Of a DNA stretch of 64,000 bases, positions 8,545-16,552 are shown piece after piece (the stretch's first letter is position 1; each line of letters starts with the position of its first letter). The position numbers and the translations under genes were made by a program. This stretch comes from Saprospiraceae bacterium (GTDB lineage: Bacteria; Bacteroidota; Bacteroidia; Chitinophagales; Saprospiraceae). Location of the stretch: positions 62,001 through 126,000 of the forward strand of contig JAHDGU010000008.1 in the NCBI GenBank assembly GCA_020627535.1, written 5' to 3'. Under the pieces are notes generated by a model. That model searched no databases. It saw only the letters and a list, made by a program, of their open reading frames with translations, and had not been told where the DNA came from.

Positions 8545-9726
8545 TTACTTCTCTCCTCTGACCTTCTTCAAGAAGTGGTCAAAGTGTGTGCCTGCAGCTT
8601 CTCTTCCTCCGAGTCCGAAGGCAAGAGCGAAAGCCACTGCCACAGCACCAAGAGTCAGTCCGAATGCAAGGTTGATGATATTGCCTCCGATGCCCATCGT
8701 ACTTAGACCCATCGCTAGGAATAGTGCGATAATCGCATAGCGCGCTACAGAAGCGATCCAGGCATTTTCCTCAGATGCAGCTAGTGTCCGTGTAGCAACA
8801 TTGGCGATCCAGTTACCAAGGACAAGGATCAATAGACCAAAGAAGATCTTTCCAGTAATGCCCATGACATTGGTAAGGAGCTCAGACACTTGACCAAACT
8901 CAAGTTTGTCTACCGCAGCGATGACACCTGTAAACATGATGAAGAAGAATGCCAAGTTTCCTAGTAGTCTCGATAGGGACGTATTGTCTCCGATGATAGA
9001 GTCTATGCCTAGGGTCTCTGCGTAGCCATCTGTCCCGAGGCTGCGGAGAAGATTGACAAGTAGTTCGATCACATATTTGCCTACGAAGTATGTCACGGCT
9101 AGGATGATTGCAGCTGTAAGGATATTCGGTATTGAGTTGAGCAATGTGCCAAACATCTCTTTGGCTGGATCAGAGATCGCATCCATATTGAGGTAGTCCA
9201 GTGCAGTGACTAGGAGCGGTACGAAAATGATGATGAAGACTACTTGCTTCAAGATCTTGGTGAGGCTCACATTGGCACTCAGATTCATGCGTGCTCCGAA
9301 GCTCTCTATACCTTCAGAAACAAACCCCACACTCTCACTCACCAGTGAAGCGATGAGATAACCCGCAAATCCAATGACACCAGCTCCGATGATATTGGGC
9401 AGGTAGTTAGTAATCTGCGTAAATAGATTTTTGATTGGGTCTAGAGCTGTGGTAAGACCAAGAGCTTCTAGCGCCATGACGAGTGCATAGATGAAGATGA
9501 GATAGTAGACGAGCTTGGCTAGGAACTTGGCAAGATTCATCTTGAGGTCCAACTTGTCTGCTAGCTTCTCGTCAAATGTTGTCTTCTTAAAGAGTGAGAT
9601 GATCACTCTCTTGGCGATACCAGCGACGATCCATCCGATAAGGATGATCAGAATCGCACCAGCATACTTGGAGAATGGTCCAAAGACCGCGGTGATGTCC
9701 GCAACGACGTTTTTTATTTGATCCAT
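8545..9726 (-). CDS. MscS-like integral membrane protein with conserved TM-helix repeats
   Basis: A 393-aa multi-spanning protein with about 10-11 hydrophobic helices and repeats of the conserved TM-helix type found in small-conductance mechanosensitive-channel relatives (ILIGWIVAG, VLGNWIANV, VIGFAGYLIASL). It ends in the pore-helix-like AFGLGGREAAG followed by a short basic tail; AFGLG[GQ] is typical of MscS pore-lining segments. The large cytoplasmic beta-domain of canonical MscS is absent. A role in membrane-tension or ion homeostasis is inferred only. It is monocistronic, with a terminator at 8468-8503 and an upstream palindrome at 9753-9770. Confidence 0.82.
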   Translation of the reverse strand: MDQIKNVVADITAVFGPFSKYAGAILIILIGWIVAGIAKRVIISLFKKTTFDEKLADKLDLKMNLAKFLAKLVYYLIFIYALVMALEALGLTTALDPIKNLFTQITNYLPNIIGAGVIGFAGYLIASLVSESVGFVSEGIESFGARMNLSANVSLTKILKQVVFIIIFVPLLVTALDYLNMDAISDPAKEMFGTLLNSIPNILTAAIILAVTYFVGKYVIELLVNLLRSLGTDGYAETLGIDSIIGDNTSLSRLLGNLAFFFIMFTGVIAAVDKLEFGQVSELLTNVMGITGKIFFGLLILVLGNWIANVATRTLAASEENAWIASVARYAIIALFLAMGLSTMGIGGNIINLAFGLTLGAVAVAFALAFGLGGREAAGTHFDHFLKKVRGEK

Positions 9727-9752
9727 CGTAAGATTGTTTTGATTTAAACTAA

Positions 9753-9770
9753 GTGTAAGAAATATTACAC
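9753..9770. promoter_or_regulatory. GTGTAA-N6-TTACAC palindrome upstream of MscS-like gene
   Basis: A perfect 6-bp inverted repeat with 6-bp spacer, 27 bp upstream of the ATG at 9726, in an AT-rich stretch. The size and symmetry suit a dimeric regulator, but none is identified. Confidence 0.4.
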
Positions 9771-9854
9771 CGTTGAGACTCTAGGCAATCTTGATGGTCA
9801 CAGGATATCTTAGATTTTTCTTAAGAAAATTAGTGGAGAGCTGAATGTGAATCA

Positions 9855-9888
9855 ACAAAAAAAGGGTCAACACACTGTGCTGACCCTT
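9855..9888 (-). terminator. rpsU terminator
   Basis: On the minus strand AAGGGTCA, an inner GTG/CAC-like loop, and TGACCCTT form an 8-bp stem followed by a T-run. It lies 22 bp after the rpsU stop. Confidence 0.85.
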
Positions 9889-9909
9889 CCTATACATGGT
9901 AAATGTATC

Positions 9910-10104
9910 TTAGCTGTCCATCTCGGAGAGCTTCTCATTCTTGTAAACTGCTCCCAGAATTTCATTTCTTCTCTTGACAGAAGGCTTTACAAACTCTCGT
10001 CTTCGACGCATTTCCTTCATCAGACCCACGCGCTGGTGTTTCTTCTTGTATCTGCGGAGCGCTCTGTCGATAGACTCACCTTCTTTTACATCGATAATAA
10101 GCAT
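9910..10104 (-). CDS. rpsU: 30S ribosomal protein S21
   Basis: 64 aa, the normal size of bS21. The sequence has the family signature: MLIIDVKEGESIDRALRRYK, then a strongly basic helix (KEMRRRREFVKPSVKRR). It binds late at the 30S platform near the anti-Shine-Dalgarno region. In Bacteroidota, S21 with S18 and S6 helps hide the 16S tail, which fits the absence of Shine-Dalgarno sites throughout this window. It has its own -7 element (10133-10140) and terminator, with a small unknown gene 46 bp upstream. Confidence 0.97.
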   Translation of the reverse strand: MLIIDVKEGESIDRALRRYKKKHQRVGLMKEMRRRREFVKPSVKRRNEILGAVYKNEKLSEMDS

Positions 10105-10132
10105 AAACTGTCTGTTTTATCTAAATGGATCG

Positions 10133-10140
10133 CAAAGGTA
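10133..10140 (-). promoter_or_regulatory. rpsU -7 promoter element
   Basis: TACCTTTG on the minus strand matches TAnnTTTG exactly and predicts a leader of about 25 nt before rpsU. I do not see a good TTG at the -33 distance. Confidence 0.55.
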
Positions 10141-10150
10141 CTATAAAATC

Positions 10151-10372
10151 TCAATCCTCGGGCATCGGTGGCACCTCAGATTCTTCAAATTTTCTACCGG
10201 TCCATTTTCCTAGCCAGTCGCAGTTCTTTCCTACCTTGACATACTTATAGTATGCCATCACCGCTGCATCTCTCTCCTTGCGATACATGAGGATGTTTTG
10301 CTGTCCAGATTTGAGATGGAAGTAGTACTGGTCTGCTGCCATCTTAAAGTATTTTGATTTTGAAAACGCCAT
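10151..10372 (-). CDS. small protein of unknown function upstream of rpsU
   Basis: A 73-aa soluble protein from the ATG at 10372 (a TTG at 10381 is the only longer option). It is basic and aromatic in the first half (KSKYFKMAADQYYFHLKSGQ, then MYRKERDAAVMAYYKYV), contains one Cys and a tryptophan-rich WLGKWTGRKF segment, and ends in an acidic proline tail (EVPPMPED). I do not recognise the family. Composition and frame integrity suggest a real gene. It precedes rpsU on the same strand but with a separate -7 element between them. Confidence 0.6.
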   Translation of the reverse strand: MAFSKSKYFKMAADQYYFHLKSGQQNILMYRKERDAAVMAYYKYVKVGKNCDWLGKWTGRKFEESEVPPMPED

Positions 10373-10572
10373 ATCATTCAATTTTTGCTCTCACCTGACC
10401 TGTCAGATTCACGCATTATTAGTTCCCACAAAATTTCATTGGATGTGCAAAAGTACGAACTTCTGCTTAATCTGATGTGCATCCGTAGTATACTACACTG
10501 ATAATAAGGGCATTAGTGAATGAGATAGTTCCACTCACGGAAGTCTTTTTGATGGAAATCCGCTTGTCTACT

Positions 10573-11352
10573 TCACTCAAATGCGAGTGTCACGGCTAGG
10601 TTGACTCCAAATTGGCTCTCAATAGATCTGCCAAACAAGTCATGCTGCGTGTTGAGGACTAGGGCAAACTGGTCAGCGAGCTCGATACTGACCCCAGGAT
10701 AGGCAGAGAACTTGTGAGCATCACCGGGTCCTGTCTGGTAGCCAAAGCCTGCAATGAAGAGAATTCGCTCATGGAGGGAGTAGCTTCCAAGCTCAGCAAA
10801 TAGGATCCAGCTGCCTAGTTGTGCATCTGTCCTCTTTAGCCCTGATTGATACTGTATATTGATATCTATCGAGTTGTCATTGTCTATCGCTATGTGGTGT
10901 ATATACCCGAGCTGCCATAGATCAGGTGCGAGAGGGTCTTCGGAGTTCTGACGATACTTCCTCGTGCCCAGATTGAGAGAAACACCAGCCATCAGAGCGA
11001 TTTTATTCTCATTTAGATCAGCTAGATAGAGCTTGGCAGCGAAATTGAGGCTACTAAAGTCAGAGGGTGCAACGATCCCAGCCTCAAGACTCCGCGATAT
11101 GCCGAACGTGGTTCTCCAACAAACCATACTCTGCAGATCAATGGAATCTGCATTTTGGCGTAAGCCATCCTGATCAAATACACTAGCAGATCTTGTCATG
11201 CCAAATGTTGGCTCAAACTCTATCGTGTGAAGCGCGATTGGCTCAGCCGTAATGGCATTGATCTTGGTACCCCACAGACTATTGATTTGACCCGATAGCG
11301 TGTCGCAAGTGATCAAGCCGATCAATAGCAATATGGATGATATTTTCATCAT
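10573..11352 (-). CDS. outer-membrane beta-barrel protein
   Basis: 259 aa with a signal peptide (MMKISSILLLIGLITCDTLSGQ; the Cys is not in a clear lipobox). After it come alternating amphipathic strands typical of a small barrel and a C-terminal strand ending in Phe-Glu. The pattern (TFGISRSLEAGIVAP, KIALMAGVSLNLG, ILFIAGFGYQTGPG, and HDLFGR near the end) resembles the transporter or phenol-degradation MetA-like barrel class, without a specific function. It is the last gene of the DUF3127 / Trp-repeat / barrel operon, 12 bp after the preceding stop. Confidence 0.78.
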   Translation of the reverse strand: MMKISSILLLIGLITCDTLSGQINSLWGTKINAITAEPIALHTIEFEPTFGMTRSASVFDQDGLRQNADSIDLQSMVCWRTTFGISRSLEAGIVAPSDFSSLNFAAKLYLADLNENKIALMAGVSLNLGTRKYRQNSEDPLAPDLWQLGYIHHIAIDNDNSIDINIQYQSGLKRTDAQLGSWILFAELGSYSLHERILFIAGFGYQTGPGDAHKFSAYPGVSIELADQFALVLNTQHDLFGRSIESQFGVNLAVTLAFE

Positions 11353-11364
11353 GTGATGCCTCGA

Positions 11365-11907
11365 CTAAGGGAGGCTATGGTAGATAGCAAGAAAAAGACA
11401 TGCCAGTTTTAAGTCTTCAGGGACAGACTCATCCATCTCATCGGAAATGAGCCAGTCGCGTGGATCTCCTCGGTATGATGCCTCCATCTGGAATACACCC
11501 TCTCGAGAATTGCGAAGCTCCCAGAGATTGGCTGGCTGGGATCTATACTTGGTCCGCCATGTATAGCTACTTTGATCGGTGGTGATGCGCCATTCGCTGA
11601 AGTCATTTTTGAAGGTAGTGCGCATGGTGATGATACCATTGTAGCCTGTGAGTTCCCACAGATTGGGATCATCTTGCCACTTCATCCGGATATCACCGCT
11701 GGCATCTGCGGTCTCATAGCGCCACTCATCCCATCTGCCATCTAGTGGCCAGGCCACGGTGAGGCTTCCTACTGTTTCCTCGAATTCGTCAAGGAGATCC
11801 CACTCTCTGAGATCATCTGAGTAGCGTGATACGACATACTGTGCAATCTGTGCATAGAGACCATGCACTGTCAGGATCATGAGGACGGACAGTACAGTCC
11901 TACACAT
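11365..11907 (-). CDS. secreted protein of six tandem tryptophan repeats, unknown function
   Basis: 180 aa with a signal peptide (MCRTVLSVLMILTVHGLYAQ). The rest is almost entirely about six units of 21-24 residues, each a short beta-strand ending in an aromatic or Arg/Lys segment, then an acidic turn and a Trp-hydrophobic pair: DDLREWDLL, GRWDEWRYE, DPNLWELTG, NDFSEWRIT, PANLWELRN, DPRDWLISD. A short acidic and hydrophobic tail follows. I know no named family for it. The regular spacing suggests a beta-solenoid or small propeller. It lies 2 bp after the DUF3127 stop and 12 bp before a barrel gene, so all three are probably co-expressed. Confidence 0.75.
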   Translation of the reverse strand: MCRTVLSVLMILTVHGLYAQIAQYVVSRYSDDLREWDLLDEFEETVGSLTVAWPLDGRWDEWRYETADASGDIRMKWQDDPNLWELTGYNGIITMRTTFKNDFSEWRITTDQSSYTWRTKYRSQPANLWELRNSREGVFQMEASYRGDPRDWLISDEMDESVPEDLKLACLFLAIYHSLP

Positions 11908-11909
11908 GA

Positions 11910-12299
11910 CTAGAAGGGAAGATCATCCTCTTCCATGGCAGGAAGAGCATCTGTCGCTGGAGGTGCTGCTTCATTGTAGGCACTGTCGGGTGGTCCGTCG
12001 AGGGACTGTGATTGACTTGCTGCCTCGATCTTCCAAGCATTGAGATTGGTGAAAAACTTGTCCTCATTGCTTTTGGGATCGGTCCACTTGTTGCCCCGAA
12101 TATCAAAGAAAACCTTGATCTCGTCACCTTCATTGTGCTGATCCATCAGGCTACAGCGATCTTGGGTGAGCTGAAACTTGATGAACTGAGGATACTGAGA
12201 TGGACTGTGCTCTATGACAAATTCCCTTGCAGAGAAGGTCTGTGTCTTCTGGACTGTATCGTACTTGCGGAATAGCTTTCCTGTAATATCAAATGACAT
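11910..12299 (-). CDS. DUF3127 protein with SSB-like acidic C-terminal tip
   Basis: 129 aa from the ATG at 12299 (MSFDITGKLFRKYDTVQ); a longer frame to 12362 has no supporting features. The core is a DUF3127 domain, an OB-like beta fold (FSAREFVIEHSPSQYPQFIKFQL, GDEIKVFFDIRGNKW, FTNLNAWKIE). A low-complexity linker then leads to the last eight residues MEEDDLPF. This closely resembles the acidic tip by which bacterial SSB recruits repair and replication proteins (consensus DDDIPF). Together with the OB-like fold it suggests a single-stranded-DNA-binding role, which is inference. It is first in a three-gene operon. Confidence 0.9.
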   Translation of the reverse strand: MSFDITGKLFRKYDTVQKTQTFSAREFVIEHSPSQYPQFIKFQLTQDRCSLMDQHNEGDEIKVFFDIRGNKWTDPKSNEDKFFTNLNAWKIEAASQSQSLDGPPDSAYNEAAPPATDALPAMEEDDLPF

Positions 12300-12413
12300 A
12301 TCTGAAAAAATAAATATGAAGCGCAAAGTACGCCAGATGATCTGACAATCACAAGACTCCACTCATGGAGTCAAGCATATTTAGTGGGATACTTGAGAGA
12401 AGACTGGGACTTC

Positions 12414-12914
12414 CTAGCTCTTTTCGCGCTGTGCGATCATCTGGTCTAGCGCACCAGTGAACTCTCCGACAGTCTTGGCATATCCGGTCTTACCGTGTGG
12501 GATGATGCTGTATCTCCCTGCATCATCTTTCTCTAGATCAAAAAGCCATATGGTCGGATAGCCTCTAACCTCAAAGGCTCGTTGCATGCTCTGATTCTGG
12601 GCTTTGAGTTCGTTGGGAAGAGACTTGCGTCTCGGGAAGTCGAGCTCAAGAAGAACGACATTTTCATCAGCCCATTTCTTAAACTCATCATGGACAAAGA
12701 CACTCGCTGTCAGTCTTTTGCACCAGCCACACCAGTCACTGCCAGTGAAGTTGGCCAAGATCGGCTTACCCGTCTTCTGTGATTCTTGGAATGCATCCTC
12801 GACGATGTGCAGCCATCCTTCGTTTTCTGTCTCGTAGTCAGCAAGCGTGGCTTGTGCCACAAGTCCAGACACACCAAAGGCCATGATCAATATCAAAGAA
12901 AAAATAGACTTCAT
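12414..12914 (-). CDS. secreted thioredoxin-fold protein
   Basis: 166 aa with a signal peptide (MKSIFSLILIMAFGVSGLVAQ). The active site WCGWC has its two Cys at 62 and 65, and the cis-Pro loop GYPTIWLFD follows about 60 residues later. It belongs to the thioredoxin_7/DUF255-like group acting as an envelope thiol-disulfide reductase. The start at 12914 is preferred over an ATG at 12956 because the -7 box TACCTTTG (12954-12961) would lie across that upstream codon. Confidence 0.92.
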   Translation of the reverse strand: MKSIFSLILIMAFGVSGLVAQATLADYETENEGWLHIVEDAFQESQKTGKPILANFTGSDWCGWCKRLTASVFVHDEFKKWADENVVLLELDFPRRKSLPNELKAQNQSMQRAFEVRGYPTIWLFDLEKDDAGRYSIIPHGKTGYAKTVGEFTGALDQMIAQREKS

Positions 12915-12953
12915 TTCCGTATTCTTTAGCGAGGCACCATTGCCATGCGTGTA

Positions 12954-12961
12954 CAAAGGTA
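12954..12961 (-). promoter_or_regulatory. -7 promoter element of thioredoxin gene
   Basis: TACCTTTG on the minus strand, an exact TAnnTTTG match, predicts a leader of about 36 nt before the ATG at 12914. No clear -33 TTG is seen. Confidence 0.5.
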
Positions 12962-13037
12962 ATTGTCCCGAGGGTAGATTAAGTGCCGTGGAGAAGTCGT
13001 GTTAACATGAATTAAACATCTTGAAGTCAATACTGAC

Positions 13038-13071
13038 TTGGCAAAGACATTTGATCTGCCCATTACCTTTG
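13038..13071 (+). promoter_or_regulatory. promoter of the 13.1-kb barrel gene
   Basis: TTG (13038-13040), 23 bp, then TACCTTTG (13064-13071). Transcription would start near 13075, which excludes the in-frame ATG at 13021 and supports the start at 13096. Confidence 0.55.
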
Positions 13072-13095
13072 CTACTGTTATTCACCCTCTACACT

Positions 13096-14310
13096 ATGTA
13101 TTTCCTTCAAAAGTTCTTACTATTTATTCTTCTCACCTTCTGCGGAGGTTCTGTGATTGCCCAGACCTATGCTGATCTGATCCTCCAAGACGGTGAAGTG
13201 GTCAAGGATGCCATCGGATTTGGGCAAATCCAATATGCACGGGATCACACCATCGAGTTGCGTGATGGTCGTAGTGTCAATCTCGAGGACATCGAGCGGA
13301 TCAGCTATGATTCCAAATATTGGGAGATTCTTTTCGCTAGTCAGATTCATGACCGGCCTGCTGAGGCTTCATCAAGAGATTTTCTCATCGCCGAGCACGC
13401 ATTGGAAGGTAGTATTGATGTACTTGTCAGCTTGGGCGGGCAGCTTTTGCTGCGGCAAGATGGAGTTGTTCATCTTCTTGATCCGCCGCTGACCGGGGAT
13501 CAGGAAGATATGGTATTCCGAGAGCAGATCAGAGCACTCATAGGTGATTGTGATGCGATAGATCCTGCAAGACTGGAGCGATTGAAATACAGAAGACTGC
13601 CAATCATCAAACTGATCAAGGAGCACAATATCGCTTGTGGTCATCATGAGTACCAACACTCCATTAGACTAAGCTCTGGTTTTGGTGTGTTTGCATCTGG
13701 ACATCTGCTCTCCTATGATTTACCAGAGAATGTTTCTCCATTTTTCACCTATGGTCAGATGGAAGGACAACGATTGAAGTTTGGTATTACCAGCAGACAT
13801 AGGCTCACTGCCAAGCGCTGGACTTTTTCCTTGCAACCAAGTGTTGCTGTGCAGCGTGTCGAGATCATGGATACAATCATCACTGAGAATACACTGTTCT
13901 TTGAACCAGGCAATTCGCAGCGATCCCTAGAGATGGAAGCATGGCAAATCAGTCCTTCTGTCCAGTTTCAGCTCGGTCGAGTATTTGGTGTCTCTGATAA
14001 ATTTGAGCTCTTCATTGGTGCAGGCTTGGTGGGTGATTTCTTGGTCAGTCTATCTGGCCGCAGTGATAGGATTCATATTGATACACCTTTTCCGGCATCG
14101 CCTCGTATGATGGAGTTTGAGCTAGAGGATTTTGAAGATAGAAGGAGTTTTGGAGGTATCGCTGAGATTGGGGTCAGATATGGGCGCTTGATGTTGTCTT
14201 TTGAGCGAGTTGTCAATCCTTCTGGTTTTTTTGAGCTCAAAGAGGAGATTGCAAGATATCATGGGCTGAGACTATCCTATCATATTTTAGCTACGAGAGA
14301 AAAGAGCTAG
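13096..14310 (+). CDS. outer-membrane beta-barrel protein with N-terminal surface-type domain
   Basis: 404 aa. The signal peptide MYFLQKFLLFILLTFCGGSVIAQ fits the start at 13096. Residues about 25-180 are soluble and include a short repeat-like beta segment (DLILQDGEVVKDAIGF, ELRDGRSVNLEDIERISYDSK) as in proteins that anchor to RNA-binding-like Sm folds or small beta-barrels, plus two Cys near the middle. From about 195 come amphipathic strands of a barrel (SIRLSSGFGVF, FSLQPSVAVQ, FELFIGAGLVGDF, IAEIGVRYGRLML). Function unknown. Its stop overlaps the stop of the convergent next gene (shared CTAG, 14307-14310). Confidence 0.75.
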   Translation: MYFLQKFLLFILLTFCGGSVIAQTYADLILQDGEVVKDAIGFGQIQYARDHTIELRDGRSVNLEDIERISYDSKYWEILFASQIHDRPAEASSRDFLIAEHALEGSIDVLVSLGGQLLLRQDGVVHLLDPPLTGDQEDMVFREQIRALIGDCDAIDPARLERLKYRRLPIIKLIKEHNIACGHHEYQHSIRLSSGFGVFASGHLLSYDLPENVSPFFTYGQMEGQRLKFGITSRHRLTAKRWTFSLQPSVAVQRVEIMDTIITENTLFFEPGNSQRSLEMEAWQISPSVQFQLGRVFGVSDKFELFIGAGLVGDFLVSLSGRSDRIHIDTPFPASPRMMEFELEDFEDRRSFGGIAEIGVRYGRLMLSFERVVNPSGFFELKEEIARYHGLRLSYHILATREKS

Positions 14311-15194
14311 CGCAATAGACTCCGCAGTTTTTCACGTAGTGCAGGATGATGTGGACTGTGATTTCCATCTACCTCATGAAGCTGGAGGAGAGGAATTTTT
14401 TGCTTTAAGCTTCGCGAGACTTGGATGGGACAGCATAGATCCAGGCTTCCATGCACGAGATCAATGGATAGGGTATTCAGGCAGTCCAGATTATGATCTT
14501 CATGCTCTGGTGGTAGGAAAAATCCGTGATGGGCATAGTGAAGCTGTAGAGATGCTGCACGTAGTTTGGCGGAGGTCATCTCGGATTTGGCGTAGATGGT
14601 CGCTCGATCAGGTGCTAGGGCAAGACTACTCATCATACTATGCCACAGGGCGGCTAGGGCTGGATCTGGTGATTTGCGCTGGCACAGCGCCTCGTGGAGC
14701 TTCTCCAGATTCTCACGCGGGCTTTCGCCCAAATGCTCCGTGATCAAAGCGGACAATTCGGGATAGCGGGATTGGTAGTAATCTGGGGACAATTGCTCTA
14801 TGACAAAGGACTTTGTGCCAGGAAAGTATCCGCGAAGGATTAGTGCTGTGCAGCGTGAAGGATGCATTTTGGCGAAAGCCAAGCCTAAAGTAGATCCCCA
14901 AGAACCGCCAAAGATCTCAACATGCGCTAATTCACAGAGATTGAGGATCTCGATGTAGTCTTGAATCAATAGGTCTGTACGATTGTCTTGCAGAACCGCT
15001 TCACATCGGCTGCGACCACATCCTCGCTGATCTACAAAGAGTACTTGATGCTTACGCTTATCAAAAAGCTCTTTGTCTTTTTCGGAACAGCCTATACCAG
15101 GTCCTCCATGGATGAATAGCACAGTGCTTTGAGCATCAGGCTGGCCCCAAAGCTCATAGTAGATCTGATGTTGTCCTCGATGCAAGTATGGCAT
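14307..15194 (-). CDS. pip: prolyl aminopeptidase (proline iminopeptidase)
   Basis: 295 aa, slightly shorter than the usual 310-320. The alpha/beta hydrolase family S33 hallmarks are present: oxyanion strand VLFIHGGPGIG, VDQRGCGRS, the nucleophile elbow GGSWGS near residue 97, the acid in LVHGSLDLCCP and the His in DGNHSPHHP. It releases N-terminal proline from peptides in the cytoplasm. It is 2 bp downstream of the class V PLP enzyme, so the two are co-transcribed. Two hairpin-motif copies lie inside the gene (14719-14736 and 14864-14880), giving EHLGESP and AFAKMHP. Confidence 0.93.
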   Translation of the reverse strand: MPYLHRGQHQIYYELWGQPDAQSTVLFIHGGPGIGCSEKDKELFDKRKHQVLFVDQRGCGRSRCEAVLQDNRTDLLIQDYIEILNLCELAHVEIFGGSWGSTLGLAFAKMHPSRCTALILRGYFPGTKSFVIEQLSPDYYQSRYPELSALITEHLGESPRENLEKLHEALCQRKSPDPALAALWHSMMSSLALAPDRATIYAKSEMTSAKLRAASLQLHYAHHGFFLPPEHEDHNLDCLNTLSIDLVHGSLDLCCPIQVSRSLKQKIPLLQLHEVDGNHSPHHPALREKLRSLLR

Positions 15195-15196
15195 GC

Positions 15197-16321
15197 TCAG
15201 CCTTTGGCGTCGTAAATTGTCTGCAGAAGGGCATCAATATCGGCTGTATCATTGAATAGGTGGAGTGAGATTCGCAGATACTCACCTCGCACTGATAGAG
15301 CAATCTTGCGTTCTTGTCTGAGTGATTGAAACTTCTCTGCATCGCAATCCCTGGGAAGCTTGATACCAAAAAGATGATGATAGGATTGGTCCGGATCTAG
15401 GCCGAGATTGTCGTACAGTCTCTGCTTGAGCATTCCGTCATATCTCTGAATATCTGAAGGCTTCCAAGCCTCGAGACACTGTAGAGATGCCAGGAGCATA
15501 GGCATAAGAATGAAGTGACTGGTCTGCCCTACATTGTATCTGCCCGCGGCAGGTGTATATCTGTCAGAGTAGTTCGTCAGGCTAGAAAAATTCTCTGCAT
15601 TGCTTCGATTCATCCAGGTCTCTTCCAGTGGTCGGCCATCATGAAACCGAGGACCATAGTAGCCTAGTGCCATCCCATATGGCCCAAAGAGCCATTTGTA
15701 CGAGGCACAGATCAGAGCATCAATGTGAAGATCATGGACATCAAGATCTACAGCTCCCACATACTGGGTGCCATCTATAATATAGTAGGCATCAACTTCT
15801 TGACATCGCTGTCCGATGGCCTTGAGGTCATAAGTAGCTCCATTCATCCAGTGTATGGCGCTGAGCAAGACCGTTGCGGTATTGGAATTGATTCTTGATA
15901 GTATAGCGTCCGTCCAGTCTGCTTGTTGAGCGGGAGTCTCGATGATGACGAGTTCTGCGTCATGATCCTTACACCATCGGTCTGCCGTGTAGTATTCGCT
16001 GGGAAATTCATCTTGCACTAAAATGATCTCACGACCAGCGCTGGAAGCTACATTCTGCAGCACAGAAGCAAAGCCATAGCTTGTGCTAGGGTGGATGGCA
16101 ATGTCGTCAGGACTTGCACCAATACGCTTTGCAAATAGCTTCCGGACTTCTTCTTGAGTCGTGAAAAAGTCTTGGGCCGACATGGTAGAAGGATCACGAT
16201 CTCTCCGCACGGCATTGACGCCTGTTTGTTCCGAGATTTTGGGGATAGGTCCTTTGTAGGCACAGTTGAGATAGTGTACATCCTCTGGAAGCGAGAAATG
16301 ATGCTTTTGACATGTGATCAT
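15197..16321 (-). CDS. class V aminotransferase-fold PLP enzyme
   Basis: 374 aa from the ATG at 16321. The class V fold is shown by YLNCAYKGPIP near the N terminus, STSYGFASVLQNVA (phosphate-binding loop), SAIHWMNGATYDL, YYIIDGTQYVGA (Asp pairing with the PLP ring N) and the Schiff-base lysine in SYKWLFGPYG. The family covers cysteine desulfurase-like, isopenicillin-N-epimerase-like and kynureninase-like enzymes. None of the specific active-site loops of SufS/IscS is clear, so the substrate is open. A -7 element TATTTTTG (16332-16325) ends 3 nt before the ATG, implying a leaderless transcript. Confidence 0.88.
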   Translation of the reverse strand: MITCQKHHFSLPEDVHYLNCAYKGPIPKISEQTGVNAVRRDRDPSTMSAQDFFTTQEEVRKLFAKRIGASPDDIAIHPSTSYGFASVLQNVASSAGREIILVQDEFPSEYYTADRWCKDHDAELVIIETPAQQADWTDAILSRINSNTATVLLSAIHWMNGATYDLKAIGQRCQEVDAYYIIDGTQYVGAVDLDVHDLHIDALICASYKWLFGPYGMALGYYGPRFHDGRPLEETWMNRSNAENFSSLTNYSDRYTPAAGRYNVGQTSHFILMPMLLASLQCLEAWKPSDIQRYDGMLKQRLYDNLGLDPDQSYHHLFGIKLPRDCDAEKFQSLRQERKIALSVRGEYLRISLHLFNDTADIDALLQTIYDAKG

Positions 16322-16324
16322 GTC

Positions 16325-16332
16325 CAAAAATA
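16325..16332 (-). promoter_or_regulatory. -7 element abutting PLP-enzyme start codon
   Basis: TATTTTTG on the minus strand, an exact TAnnTTTG match, ends 3 nt before the ATG at 16321. Transcription would begin at about the start codon. Confidence 0.5.
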
Positions 16333-16402
16333 GAGAGATCAAGGAGGAAAAATCTGAAAAAGATAATTTTTCATTTACCCTGTATTTATGGGCATGGTAT
16401 TG

Positions 16403-16453
16403 TTTTTAAACGTTTATAAACGCTTACATACGCAAGTAAACGACTAAAGAACG
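16403..16453 (+). promoter_or_regulatory. phased TAAACG-type repeats upstream of ssb
   Basis: Five adjacent units ending in ACG: TTTTTAAACG, TTTATAAACG, CTTACATACG, CAAGTAAACG and ACTAAAGAACG. The CG steps fall at 16411, 16421, 16431 and 16441, exactly 10 bp apart, then at 16452. One unit per helical turn places all CG steps on one face of the DNA, as expected for cooperative protein binding. It lies 100-150 bp upstream of ssb. Confidence 0.6.
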
Positions 16454-16474
16454 ACTATCGCTTGGAGGCCGTCT

Positions 16475-16490
16475 CATCTTTGGGTCATCA
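16475..16490 (+). promoter_or_regulatory. putative ssb -7 element with downstream box
   Basis: CATCTTTG-G-GTCATCA. CATCTTTG differs from TAnnTTTG by one base. Nearly the same 16 bases occur at 24697-24712 before the AhpD-like gene. The implied leader is about 65 nt. Confidence 0.4.
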
Positions 16491-16552
16491 GCAGCAAACG
16501 AGCTACTGATACGATTTTAAAACCTATTATTCATACTTAAATTTTTTGCATC

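Noticed and set aside
8626-8637. GAGCGAAAGCC in the MscS-like gene
   Set aside because: It has the GAAA core but no preceding T-run and an unpaired stem position.
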